NCBI RefSeq assembly: GCF_000301035.1
Contig: NZ_JH932292.1
Span: 1,524,848 to 1,578,416, forward strand
DNA length: 53,569 nt
Reading direction: 5' to 3'
From: Facklamia hominis CCUG 36813
GTDB lineage: Bacteria > Bacillota > Bacilli > Lactobacillales > Aerococcaceae
Shown: piece after piece, positions 17,321 through 24,462 of the stretch
How the letters are laid out: each line of letters starts with the position of its first letter
How positions within the stretch are numbered: the stretch's first letter is position 1
Notes under the pieces: model-generated
The model's database searches: none
What the model was told of the DNA's origin: nothing
Seen by the model: the letters and a program-made list of their open reading frames with translations, nothing else
Program-made: the position numbers and the translations under genes

Positions 17321-17752
17321 ATGGACAAAAAGATTACGTTAAAATATCCATCAAATTTGGTGTGTGATATTCATGTTGGAGAACATCGATTGATCACTGA
17401 TTATCCAGTAGAACGCGGTGGGTATAATGTTGCGATTAGTCCTTGGGAGGTGTTTCTTTCTTCGATCATTGCTTGCCAAGGAGTCAATCTTGCAAAATAT
17501 TGTAAGGAACATCAGTTAGATTATAGTGAGATAGAGTTGGAACTGGTCCCCATTGTTTCGGATACTCGAAGAGACCCTAATCCAGAATATCAAATAAGAA
17601 TCGATATTCCTGAGACTTTTCCTTCAGAACATATTAATGAGATGGTTCGCTTCTTTAGTGATTGCCCGGTAGTTAATCATTTAACCAAGCTTAATCCCAT
17701 TCTTTCCACATACATTAATGGTGAGTTGGTTATAAAAAATGAAAGAAAGTAA
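17321..17752 (+). CDS. OsmC-family protein, copy 1
   Basis: This 143-residue OsmC/YhfA-like protein has two cysteines in the expected positions, in SSIIACQGVN and FFSDCPVVNHL. OsmC proteins reduce organic hydroperoxides or handle small thiol-reactive substrates using these cysteines. The ATG at 17321 with TTGAGGTGAAAC upstream is preferred to GTG 17312, which lies in the ribosome binding site. It is the last gene of the MetNIQ/flavoprotein operon. An almost identical copy is at 23723; residue differences seen are L/M in IE(L/M)ELVP and the final K/E. Confidence 0.88.
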   Translation: MDKKITLKYPSNLVCDIHVGEHRLITDYPVERGGYNVAISPWEVFLSSIIACQGVNLAKYCKEHQLDYSEIELELVPIVSDTRRDPNPEYQIRIDIPETFPSEHINEMVRFFSDCPVVNHLTKLNPILSTYINGELVIKNERK

Positions 17753-17798
17753 TGTTCTGTTGGATTTATTTAAATAATAGTTATGACTTAATGTATGG

Positions 17799-17833
17799 AA
17801 TCAAGTAACCTGGAGTTGCTTGGTTCTTTTTTT
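17799..17833 (+). terminator. Intrinsic terminator of the MetNIQ/flavoprotein operon
   Basis: AATCAAGTAAC pairs with GTTGCTTGGTT (two wobbles) and is followed by CTTTTTTT. Confidence 0.8.
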
Positions 17834-17850
17834 GATTATAATGGGAGAAG

Positions 17851-18066
17851 GTGTCTGAAATCTTGGATGTTATTAGAGAAATTGTTGCAGATAAATTAGC
17901 CATAATTAGTTTAGTAACGCACGAGATGGAATTTGCGAAAGATATCTCTGATAAAGTTTATTTTATGGAAAAAGGTCTTGTTGTTGAAAGTGGGTCCCCA
18001 GAGAAGATTTTTACCAATGCAAGCGAAGAATGGACAAGACAGTTTTTAAAGAATTTTCATAAATAG
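17851..18066 (+). pseudogene. C-terminal remnant of a GlnQ-type polar amino acid ABC ATPase
   Basis: The 71 codons match only the end of the ATPase family: LVTHEMEFAKDISDKVYFMEKG with SGSPEKIFTNASEEWTRQFL. Walker A, Q-loop, signature and Walker B are absent, so it cannot be active. There is no proper ribosome binding site. It is probably debris of an amino-acid (cystine-type) importer like the one at 32783, left by recombination. Confidence 0.75.
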
Positions 18067-18092
18067 ATTCCTATGAATACAATTTTAACAAT

Positions 18093-18134
18093 AAAAAGGG
18101 TTGATAGAAGAGATTACTTTTATCAACCCTTTTT
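18093..18134. terminator. Perfect bidirectional terminator hairpin
   Basis: AAAAAGGGTTGATA and TATCAACCCTTTTT form an uninterrupted 14-bp stem with a 14-nt loop. On the minus strand it follows the rhodanese tail relic at 18159. The same right half occurs after the intact rhodanese gene, where the left arm has been altered. Confidence 0.8.
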
Positions 18135-18158
18135 GTTTGGTCTATTTCTATTTATTCG

Positions 18159-18188
18159 TTACAAATAGTCATTCAGATGATCTGGGCG
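18159..18188 (-). pseudogene. Relic of the 3' end of a YnjE-like rhodanese gene
   Basis: On the minus strand the bases read RPDHLNDYL then stop, against MRPDNLNDYL-stop at the end of the intact gene at 19390. Similarity continues through the downstream sequence into the terminator (about 18105-18188 versus 19340-19415). Only the tail survives; the rest of the gene is missing. Confidence 0.75.
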
Positions 18189-18454
18189 ACAGATTTTTTT
18201 CAGAGTTCTTTAATAATGTTTGAAAATTTACGTGTAGAAATTACAGAGGCATATACATCCAATATGGAAGCGGGTAATGCTTGTTCATGTTACGGATACG
18301 GGCAAATCTTGTCGATGAAAGGTCATCATTATGAGTTCTGGATAATTTAAAGCAAGTGTTCCTGCGTAAGTGTAAAACTCTTATTCATAATAGCCGGTTC
18401 TTTGACTTTGTCGATTGTCTGAGAGTTTATACGCATCGGCTTAAATATATTTTG
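18189..18454. other. Relic-rich intergenic stretch
   Basis: No recognisable gene. A 44-codon open frame (18216-18350, starting MFENLRVEITEAY and containing ACSCYGYGQ) has no good ribosome binding site and no family that I recognise. It lies between two gene relics and may itself be debris. Confidence 0.35.
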
Positions 18455-18553
18455 CTTGCTAATCAAGACCAAAATGAAGCCTATGCTGCCACTACTCATA
18501 GCCCGCTTTTTGACCAGAAAGAGGCTTTTAAGCCGTTGAAAGAAGTTGACTCC
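18455..18553 (+). pseudogene. Relic of the DUF59 gene N-terminal region
   Basis: The bases encode LANQDQNEAYAATTHSP with DQKEAFKPLKEVDS, nearly the same as residues 27-59 of the DUF59 protein encoded at 278. Nucleotide identity over about 100 bp is high, with scattered changes. There is no DUF59 domain after it. It sits just upstream of the yefM promoter. Confidence 0.85.
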
Positions 18554-18562
18554 AAAATTAAA

Positions 18563-18591
18563 TTGACCGATTGTACAACTTGATGTACAAT
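18563..18591 (+). promoter_or_regulatory. yefM-yoeB promoter with overlapping YefM-type operator
   Basis: TTGACC (-35), a 17-bp spacer and TACAAT (-10) form a good promoter. An inverted repeat TTGTACA-6-TGTACAA (18571-18590) covers the spacer and -10 box. Its two TGTACA hexamers are 12 bp apart centre to centre, matching the core motif bound by YefM-YoeB in E. coli. This supports autorepression. Confidence 0.8.
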
Positions 18592-18608
18592 TAATAGGGG
18601 TGAAAAGT

Positions 18609-18854
18609 ATGGAAATTACAAACTACAGTGATTTTAGACAAAATATGAAAAAGTATATGGATCGTATTAATGAAGAATCAGTCGAATATACTGTAACTTC
18701 CAAAAATGGTAATGATGTAGTTGTTATGGCTAAGTCCGATTTTGACCAAATGATGGAAACCTATTATCTATTATCCAGTCGAGCTAATCGTGAAAACCTC
18801 TACCAAGCGATGGACGAACTTGAACGTGGCGACTATGAAGTTGAGGATATCTAA
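18609..18854 (+). CDS. yefM: YefM/Phd-family antitoxin
   Basis: This 81-residue antitoxin starts MEITNYSDFRQNMKKYMDRI, with the N-terminal DNA-binding fold (residues 1-55, VVVMAKSDFDQMMET) and an acidic C-terminal toxin-binding tail (ELERGDYEVEDI). It should neutralise YoeB and repress its own promoter. The ATG at 18609, six bases after AGGGGTG, is preferred to the GTG at 18600. Its stop overlaps the toxin start (TAATG). Confidence 0.93.
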   Translation: MEITNYSDFRQNMKKYMDRINEESVEYTVTSKNGNDVVVMAKSDFDQMMETYYLLSSRANRENLYQAMDELERGDYEVEDI

Positions 18855-19108
18855 TGAAAATTCATTGGAGTCGACGAGCTGTCATTGAACGTGAATATTG
18901 GAAGGAACATAATCCAAAAGTCTATGATAAGCTTTATCAATTACTAGGTGCAATTAAAGAAACTCCTTATCAAGGATTAGGGAAACGGGAAGCGTTAAAG
19001 TTTGATTTGTCGGGCTATTGGTCTAGACGTTTAACTCGACAAGATCGTTTAGTTTATCGTGTGACTGACCAAGCGATTGAAGTCTTATCTTGTAAGTATC
19101 ATTATTAA
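18854..19108 (+). CDS. yoeB: YoeB-family mRNA interferase toxin
   Basis: This 84-residue RelE-superfamily toxin is the same length as E. coli YoeB. The residues known to matter in YoeB are all present at the same numbers: Glu46, Arg65, His83 and Tyr84 (end KYHY). It cleaves mRNA in the ribosomal A site when released from YefM, which is family knowledge. The pair sits among gene relics inside the island and may help maintain it. Confidence 0.95.
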   Translation: MKIHWSRRAVIEREYWKEHNPKVYDKLYQLLGAIKETPYQGLGKREALKFDLSGYWSRRLTRQDRLVYRVTDQAIEVLSCKYHY

Positions 19109-19149
19109 ATGTGTCGTATTTTCTGAGAGTGATAACTTATTTTTAGAAC

Positions 19150-19178
19150 CAAGCAATTTTAAATTGCTTGTTTTTTTT
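19150..19178 (+). terminator. Intrinsic terminator of yefM-yoeB
   Basis: CAAGCAATTT and AAATTGCTTG form a perfect 10-bp stem with a 1-nt formal loop, followed by eight T. Confidence 0.85.
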
Positions 19179-19299
19179 GATAGTTAGAATTAGAAAAACT
19201 TTGATTAATTTAAGATCGACTGTTGCACCGTTAGGGATTTTATTAATATTTTACGATTATCATATTTTATAATAGATATTGAAAAGGCTCATAGGATTA

Positions 19300-19339
19300 T
19301 GAAGTGCCCCCAAGAAGTTAGATTTTTGGGGGCACTACA
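19300..19339. mobile_element. 40-bp IS-end-like palindromic element
   Basis: The outer arms TGAAGTGCCCCCAA and TTGGGGGCACTACA are inverted repeats around a short AGTTAGATT core. The pattern (TG..AGTGCCCCCAA...AGTTAGA) resembles the terminal repeats of IS3-family elements joined without a transposase. It sits in what was the terminator of the rhodanese gene. A related 53-bp element is at 37816. Confidence 0.5.
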
Positions 19340-19389
19340 AGAGATTACTTCTATCAACCCTTTTTGTTTGGTCTATTTCTATTGATTCG

Positions 19390-20727
19390 TTACAAATAAT
19401 CATTCAAATTATCTGGACGCATTTTATTTTCTACTTGCTTTTTATCTAAACGAGGTAGTTTTTTCTTTTGCCAATCAATCCAGGACCCATCATATAGACA
19501 TGTGTTTTCCCAACCTAAAATCAACGAATAGAAGTATGGTAAGCAGGCCCTCCACCCGGTTCCGCAATAGAAGGCGACTCTATCTGCAGGAGTTATGTCT
19601 TGTGTCCGCCATAAGTAAGCAATTTCATGAGGGTTGCGATAACTTCCGTCTGGATCGTAATAATCTTCCATTTTCTTGATTTTAGATCCTGCGAATCCCC
19701 ATATTGCATTATAAGGCTCCCCTACGGTCATTTCATTAGAAATACTTGGTAGATTTTCGTAACCACCTTTAATACCTACATGTTCCTCCCAGGAGCGTAC
19801 GCTAACTAATTTAATTTTATTTTCTAGTTGTAGATTGTAGATATCACGACCGTCTTCAATTCGCATGGTTTCGTTTGGGTAATTCTTGGAGACGTGTATG
19901 TTGGTCTTATTTGAGATATTTGATTTTTGTTCCAGTGGAAATCCAAGCTTTTCCCAAGCGTCTATACTTCCATTTAATAGGCGTACATCTTCAATTCCTG
20001 CCCATTTTAGAATAAAAGCAGCTCGAGCAGCAGCAGAAGGATTTCTAGAGTATAGGATATGAGTTTTTTGATTTTCTAAACCTATTTGAGAGAGATAATT
20101 TAATACCGTTTTATGATCGGTAATATTTAATGTATCCTTATCTTCTAGATAATTTAAATTTAAATAGACAGCAGTTGGTATGTGTTTTTGACAATATAAG
20201 TCATAGGCATTGAATTCTTCATCAGGCATAGTATCAATTAATGAACTATTGACTTCGAATATTTGGTAGCCTTGATTATTGTATTGATCAACATTTTCTC
20301 CACACATCAATTTTTTCAACCAATGAGGAGATACAAAGTATTGGAAGTTTGGGAATTGAAAGAATAGATCTGGTCTCTCCTTATACAGCTGATCCAAATT
20401 ATTAAAAACGCTAACACATGGAAAGTTTAGTTTTTCTTTTAATATGTGAAAAAATTTGATAGATCGCTCAGAGTCAGAGTCGTAAAGAATGATTTCTTTA
20501 TTTTTAAGAATTCCTTTATTAATAATAAAAGCTTCAAGTTTATTTTCATTAATATTATCTAGCCACTCTATTGGAAATTGAACAGCTCCAATAATATGTC
20601 CTTTAACTCCCAAATCATCAGCATAGCCATTAAAAAAGCTATCCTGTCGAGTATCTACAAGCTGAACGAATGGATTATCAATGAGTTGTAGTATTTGTTT
20701 TGTATCTGTATATAAGTTCATAGGCAT
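19390..20727 (-). CDS. Three-domain rhodanese-like sulfurtransferase (YnjE-like)
   Basis: This 445-residue protein has three rhodanese-like domains at about 1-120, 130-265 and 290-430. Only the third has an active-site loop, CGTGWR with Cys388, the same loop as E. coli YnjE, which also has three domains and a similar length. Domains 1 and 2 carry DSDSER and SRNPSA in the loop position and should be inactive. Unlike YnjE it has no signal peptide, so it acts in the cytosol. It is the last gene of a MetN-MetI-binding-protein operon, suggesting that sulfur released from the imported compound is passed on as persulfide. Its terminator's left arm is displaced by the 40-bp element. Confidence 0.88.
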   Translation of the reverse strand: MPMNLYTDTKQILQLIDNPFVQLVDTRQDSFFNGYADDLGVKGHIIGAVQFPIEWLDNINENKLEAFIINKGILKNKEIILYDSDSERSIKFFHILKEKLNFPCVSVFNNLDQLYKERPDLFFQFPNFQYFVSPHWLKKLMCGENVDQYNNQGYQIFEVNSSLIDTMPDEEFNAYDLYCQKHIPTAVYLNLNYLEDKDTLNITDHKTVLNYLSQIGLENQKTHILYSRNPSAAARAAFILKWAGIEDVRLLNGSIDAWEKLGFPLEQKSNISNKTNIHVSKNYPNETMRIEDGRDIYNLQLENKIKLVSVRSWEEHVGIKGGYENLPSISNEMTVGEPYNAIWGFAGSKIKKMEDYYDPDGSYRNPHEIAYLWRTQDITPADRVAFYCGTGWRACLPYFYSLILGWENTCLYDGSWIDWQKKKLPRLDKKQVENKMRPDNLNDYL

Positions 20728-20778
20728 ATAGTAAAATCCCTTCTAAAAAACCTAGCCCATTTTGGGCTAGGTCAATTT

Positions 20779-21645
20779 TTATTTTTCTAGAATGACTTGG
20801 GAACCTTGATAGATTTCATTGAATTTATCTTTAAATTCGTCAGAATTTAATTCTTCTAGAAGAATTTTAACCCATTCTGAATCTTTATCTTTTTCATGGA
20901 CAACTAATCCAATAGGGAAGTCACCAGATTTTCCATCTTCTTCTATGTAACTTTGAGGGTCAATTCCTGCTTTTTGCATGACGGAAGTATTTCCTAGTGC
21001 GGCATCAGCATCTTTATATGCCCCAGCAATCATACTCACTTCCACTTCTGTAAATTTAAAGTTTTTAGGATTATCTTTAATGTCAAGAAGTGAGATAAAT
21101 TCCCCACTAGGTTCATTAAGAGTTAGGAATCCTAATTTTTCTAAAAATTGTAGACCACGTTGCATATTGGTTGGGTCATTAGGAATTAAAATTTGAGCAC
21201 CGTCTGGGATATCTTCAATTTTTTCATGTTTTGTTGAATAAATACCAAATTGAGAAGCGTAGGCAAATTGGTCATCTAGCATTACAAAGTCTGCGTTATT
21301 TTCTTTATTGAAGGTTTCAATCCATGGTTTATGATTACCAATAATAACATCTAAATCACCTGCTTGTAACCCTTCTGCAGGAAGACTGTTGCCATCAAAA
21401 ACTTTCAACTCAACTTTTATATCTCCTTTTTTGTTAACTTGATCTGTTAAAAAAGTAAAAATATCTTGATTAAGTCCATGGACACCCAAAACAATTTTTT
21501 CTTTCTCATCTGCTTTTTTTGCAGAGCGTTTAATTTGCGATGAATTATTAAGTACTAGGTCACGATTACCATAATTAAAAACTGACAATGTAATAATCCC
21601 TAGAAAAAGCATTAAGACAACATAAAAACTATTTTTTCTTTTCAT
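20779..21645 (-). CDS. MetQ/NlpA-like solute-binding protein 3
   Basis: This 288-residue protein has an N-terminal membrane segment (residues 7-24) with no lipobox or obvious signal peptidase site, so it may stay membrane-anchored. The core matches NlpA proteins (EKIVLGVHGLNQDIF, AGAYKDADAALGNTSVM). The usual ligand-pocket QHEPFL-type motif is GNHKPWIETFN here. ATG 21645 with AAAGGTG upstream is chosen over GTG 21654. It is probably the receptor for the transporter encoded by the next two upstream genes. Confidence 0.85.
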   Translation of the reverse strand: MKRKNSFYVVLMLFLGIITLSVFNYGNRDLVLNNSSQIKRSAKKADEKEKIVLGVHGLNQDIFTFLTDQVNKKGDIKVELKVFDGNSLPAEGLQAGDLDVIIGNHKPWIETFNKENNADFVMLDDQFAYASQFGIYSTKHEKIEDIPDGAQILIPNDPTNMQRGLQFLEKLGFLTLNEPSGEFISLLDIKDNPKNFKFTEVEVSMIAGAYKDADAALGNTSVMQKAGIDPQSYIEEDGKSGDFPIGLVVHEKDKDSEWVKILLEELNSDEFKDKFNEIYQGSQVILEK

Positions 21646-21659
21646 AATAAACACCTTTC

Positions 21660-22316
21660 TTATTTGACTTTTCTATAGATTAAGTCTCCGATGAATTGAA
21701 CAATATTCACCAATATAATCAAGACAACGACTGCATAGTATAAGATAAATTGGTTAAAACTCTGGTAACCATAAGTAATTGCAACAGCTCCTAATCCTCC
21801 ACCTCCTATCGAAGAAGCGATTGTTGATCCAGCAATATAAGTAATTACCGTCAATGTTACAGAATTAATTAATTGCGGTAAACATTGTCTGACAATCACC
21901 TTAAAAAATATCTGAAGATCTGTAGCCCCGTATGATCTAGCTGCCTCGATGACTTGCTTATTGACGCTTAGAAAGTTTCCTTCAAACATTTTTGCTGTAA
22001 ATGCTGAACAAGCAATCGATAGAGTGAATATGGTAGCTTTCATTCCAATGATGCTCCCAATTACTGCTCGTGTTACGGGGATTAGAGCGATAATTAAAAT
22101 CAATAGGGGCATTGAGCGAATAAGATTCAAAATTGTATTAAATAAATTATAAAGTTTTTTGTTATAAGTTAAGCCATTTGGACCCCATAGAATTAAGAGC
22201 ATAGCTAAAAGAAAACCAATTGTACAACCGATGAGAGCAGTAAAGCTAACGATCGTAATTGTTTCTAAAGTAGCAGGGCCAATAAGTTTGCTCCAGAGGG
22301 GTATAATCTGATCCAT
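21660..22316 (-). CDS. metI: Methionine-type ABC permease (MetI-like) 2
   Basis: This 218-residue permease has MetI features LIRSMPLLILIIALIP, the coupling helix VIEAARSYGATDLQI and GGGGLGAVAITYGYQSFNQF. About five helices. TGAGGTGAATCTAG precedes the ATG. It lies in an operon with the ATPase upstream (11 bp gap) and the binding protein downstream. Confidence 0.92.
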   Translation of the reverse strand: MDQIIPLWSKLIGPATLETITIVSFTALIGCTIGFLLAMLLILWGPNGLTYNKKLYNLFNTILNLIRSMPLLILIIALIPVTRAVIGSIIGMKATIFTLSIACSAFTAKMFEGNFLSVNKQVIEAARSYGATDLQIFFKVIVRQCLPQLINSVTLTVITYIAGSTIASSIGGGGLGAVAITYGYQSFNQFILYYAVVVLIILVNIVQFIGDLIYRKVK

Positions 22317-22327
22317 CTAGATTCACC

Positions 22328-23296
22328 TCAGTCATTTAATAATTCAAACCGGACCGACTTACTGATTAAATACTGTTTTAAGGTAAGTTCATCGTTTTTA
22401 GATACTGAAATTATAAAGTGATTGATTTGGGTATTTTTTAAATTATCTGAATAATAATCAATTAAATCTATATTTATTGTCAATTCTCGAAACAGTTGGG
22501 TAATCAATTGGCTTGAGTGCACGTGTGCAAGATATTTTACATGAAAAATTGTTTTTGAAGGACTGCTGCTATAGGATTTAGTTTTTCCTATTAAATTTTT
22601 TAAACTTTGTGGTTGATTAAAAAATATTTCTTCGGAAGAACCAACATCTTTTATTTCACTTTTTTCGATAACGGCTACATAATCGCATAGAGATTTGACA
22701 ACTTCCATTTCATGAGTCACAACAATGATTGTTTTTTTATAACGTTCATTAATACCTTTTAATAAGGAAATAATTGAATCAGTGCTGTTGGGATCGAGTG
22801 AAGACGTTGATTCGTCACTTAAAATTATATCTGGATCAGTTGATAGAGCACGAGCAATAGCTACTCTTTGCATTTGCCCTCCAGAAAGGTCTCTTGCTCT
22901 TACATGCTTTTTATCCTTTAAGTTTACTAGATCAAGTAGATCATCAATTTTATTATTGATGGTTGATTTATCATATCCCCAAACTTTCATTGGTAACGCA
23001 ATATTTTCTGCGACAGAAATTCGGTCGATCAGCGAGAAATTCTGAAAGATCATGCCAATGTTTTTCCGAGTTAATCTTAGCAGACTAGGAGACATTGTTG
23101 AAATTTCTGAGTCGTCAATAATTATTGAACCACTATTAATTTTTTCTAAACCATTAATACATCGCAATAGTGTTGATTTTCCACTACCACTTTTACCAAG
23201 TATTCCAAATATACTCCCAGTAGGAATCGATAGGTTAATATCTTTTAGGACATGGTTCGAGCCATAATATTTTTCTAGATGCCTAATAGTTATCAT
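22328..23296 (-). CDS. metN: Methionine-type ABC ATPase with NIL domain (MetN-like) 2
   Basis: This 322-residue protein starts at MITIRHLEKYYGSNH, the usual MetN N-terminus. Walker A GKSGSGKST, Q-loop MIFQNFSLIDR, signature LSGGQMQR, Walker B DIILSDESTSSLD and VVTHEMEVV are all present. The last 75 residues form a NIL-type regulatory domain. Walker B ends SDES where most members have CDEA or DEP, but the catalytic Glu is kept. An in-frame extension to 23368 lacks a ribosome binding site. Confidence 0.88.
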   Translation of the reverse strand: MITIRHLEKYYGSNHVLKDINLSIPTGSIFGILGKSGSGKSTLLRCINGLEKINSGSIIIDDSEISTMSPSLLRLTRKNIGMIFQNFSLIDRISVAENIALPMKVWGYDKSTINNKIDDLLDLVNLKDKKHVRARDLSGGQMQRVAIARALSTDPDIILSDESTSSLDPNSTDSIISLLKGINERYKKTIIVVTHEMEVVKSLCDYVAVIEKSEIKDVGSSEEIFFNQPQSLKNLIGKTKSYSSSPSKTIFHVKYLAHVHSSQLITQLFRELTINIDLIDYYSDNLKNTQINHFIISVSKNDELTLKQYLISKSVRFELLND

Positions 23297-23568
23297 CTTT
23301 ATCACCATTTCAAACTCTATATTATTACTATAATAAATCAGAGAAAGTTGTTTGTATATCAATGTCATTCTAGCATAAAAAGATATTAGGGCTAGACTTA
23401 TTAGTAAATTTAATAAATACCCATAATTTATTAATGATTATATTTAACACTGGCATCATATAATAAGATAATATTTATTAGGGAATATTATAAATTGACT
23501 GTACTTAATATTGATGCTGTTAAGATATAATTCTAAATAGGATGTTGTATAAGGATTGGAAGGATAAT
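23297..23568. other. Promoter region of the second MetNIQ operon
   Basis: No gene seen. On the minus strand TATGCTAGAAT around 23369-23380 looks like an extended -10 box without a clear -35. The region is strongly AT-rich and ends where the flavoprotein-tail relic begins. Confidence 0.35.
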
Positions 23569-23699
23569 CAGCGGGGACGTTCATACAATAATGAAAATGA
23601 AATTGAACGTATTCTTAGGGATTCCTATGCCGGACAAGTCATGCTACCTAGTTTAGATGGTTTAGAATCACAACTTACTGAAATGTTTTTTGAAAAATA
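23569..23699 (+). pseudogene. 3'-end relic of flavoprotein 2
   Basis: The sequence is almost identical to the end of the flavoprotein gene at 16180 (17172-17298), including RDSYAGQVMLPSLDG and the stop. One G is missing in the GGGGG run and everything upstream is absent. The similarity continues without a break into the OsmC copy, showing that one segment was duplicated. Confidence 0.92.
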
Positions 23700-23722
23700 A
23701 CTAATTACTTGAGGTGAGATAC

Positions 23723-24154
23723 ATGGACAAAAAGATTACGTTAAAATATCCATCAAATTTAGTGTGTGATATTCATGTTGGAGAACATCGATTGATCACT
23801 GATTATCCAGTGGAACGCGGTGGATACAATGTTGCGATTAGTCCTTGGGAGGTGTTTCTTTCCTCGATTATTGCTTGCCAAGGAGTCAATCTTGCAAAAT
23901 ATTGTAAGGAACATCAGTTAGATTATAGTGAGATAGAAATGGAACTGGTCCCCATTGTTTCGGATACTCGAAGAGATCCTAATCCAGAGTATCAAATAAG
24001 AATCGATATTCCTGAGACGTTTCCTTCAGAACATATTAATGAGATGGTTCGTTTCTTTAGCGATTGCCCGGTAGTTAACCATTTGACTAAGCTTAATCCG
24101 ATTCTTTCAACTTACATTAATGGTGAATTGGTTATAAAAAATGAAAGAGAGTAA
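23723..24154 (+). CDS. OsmC-family protein, copy 2
   Basis: This 143-residue protein is nearly identical to the 17321 product and keeps both OsmC cysteines (IACQGVN, SDCPVVNHL). The ATG at 23723 has TTGAGGTGAGATAC upstream. The gene is intact, with scattered mostly synonymous changes, so it is probably still functional. It now lacks its flavoprotein partner and must rely on a different promoter. Confidence 0.88.
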   Translation: MDKKITLKYPSNLVCDIHVGEHRLITDYPVERGGYNVAISPWEVFLSSIIACQGVNLAKYCKEHQLDYSEIEMELVPIVSDTRRDPNPEYQIRIDIPETFPSEHINEMVRFFSDCPVVNHLTKLNPILSTYINGELVIKNERE

Positions 24155-24228
24155 TGTTCTTTGTTAGAGGACGGTATGGTCTTCAGTTTCAAATAAAAAT
24201 CTAATTGAATAATTTTGGGTTTTACGTA

Positions 24229-24275
24229 AATAGGGTTGACGGAAGATAAAATTTCTTCCATTAACCCTATTTTTT
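24229..24275 (+). terminator. Intrinsic terminator after OsmC copy 2
   Basis: The arms AATAGGGTTGACGGAAG and CTTCCATTAACCCTATT pair over 17 bp with two wobbles or mismatches, followed by TTTTT. Confidence 0.8.
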
Positions 24276-24386
24276 AGACTCTTAATATTTATATATCTAT
24301 TGATGATCATATTTCACATATAAAGGTGTTAATTAGATCCTATAGAATTATGATAATTTTAATCATATAATGGATATTTTCAACTA

Positions 24387-24415
24387 TTGAATGCAGTTTC
24401 ATATTAAAATAGAAT
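24387..24415 (+). promoter_or_regulatory. Sigma-A-type promoter for the SHMT-like operon
   Basis: TTGAAT (-35), a 17-bp spacer and TAGAAT (-10) lie 47 bp before the start codon of the SHMT-like gene. Confidence 0.6.
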
Positions 24416-24462
24416 TAAAGTAGTTAGAAAATCTGTTAAAGTCAAAATATAGGAGGTAAACC

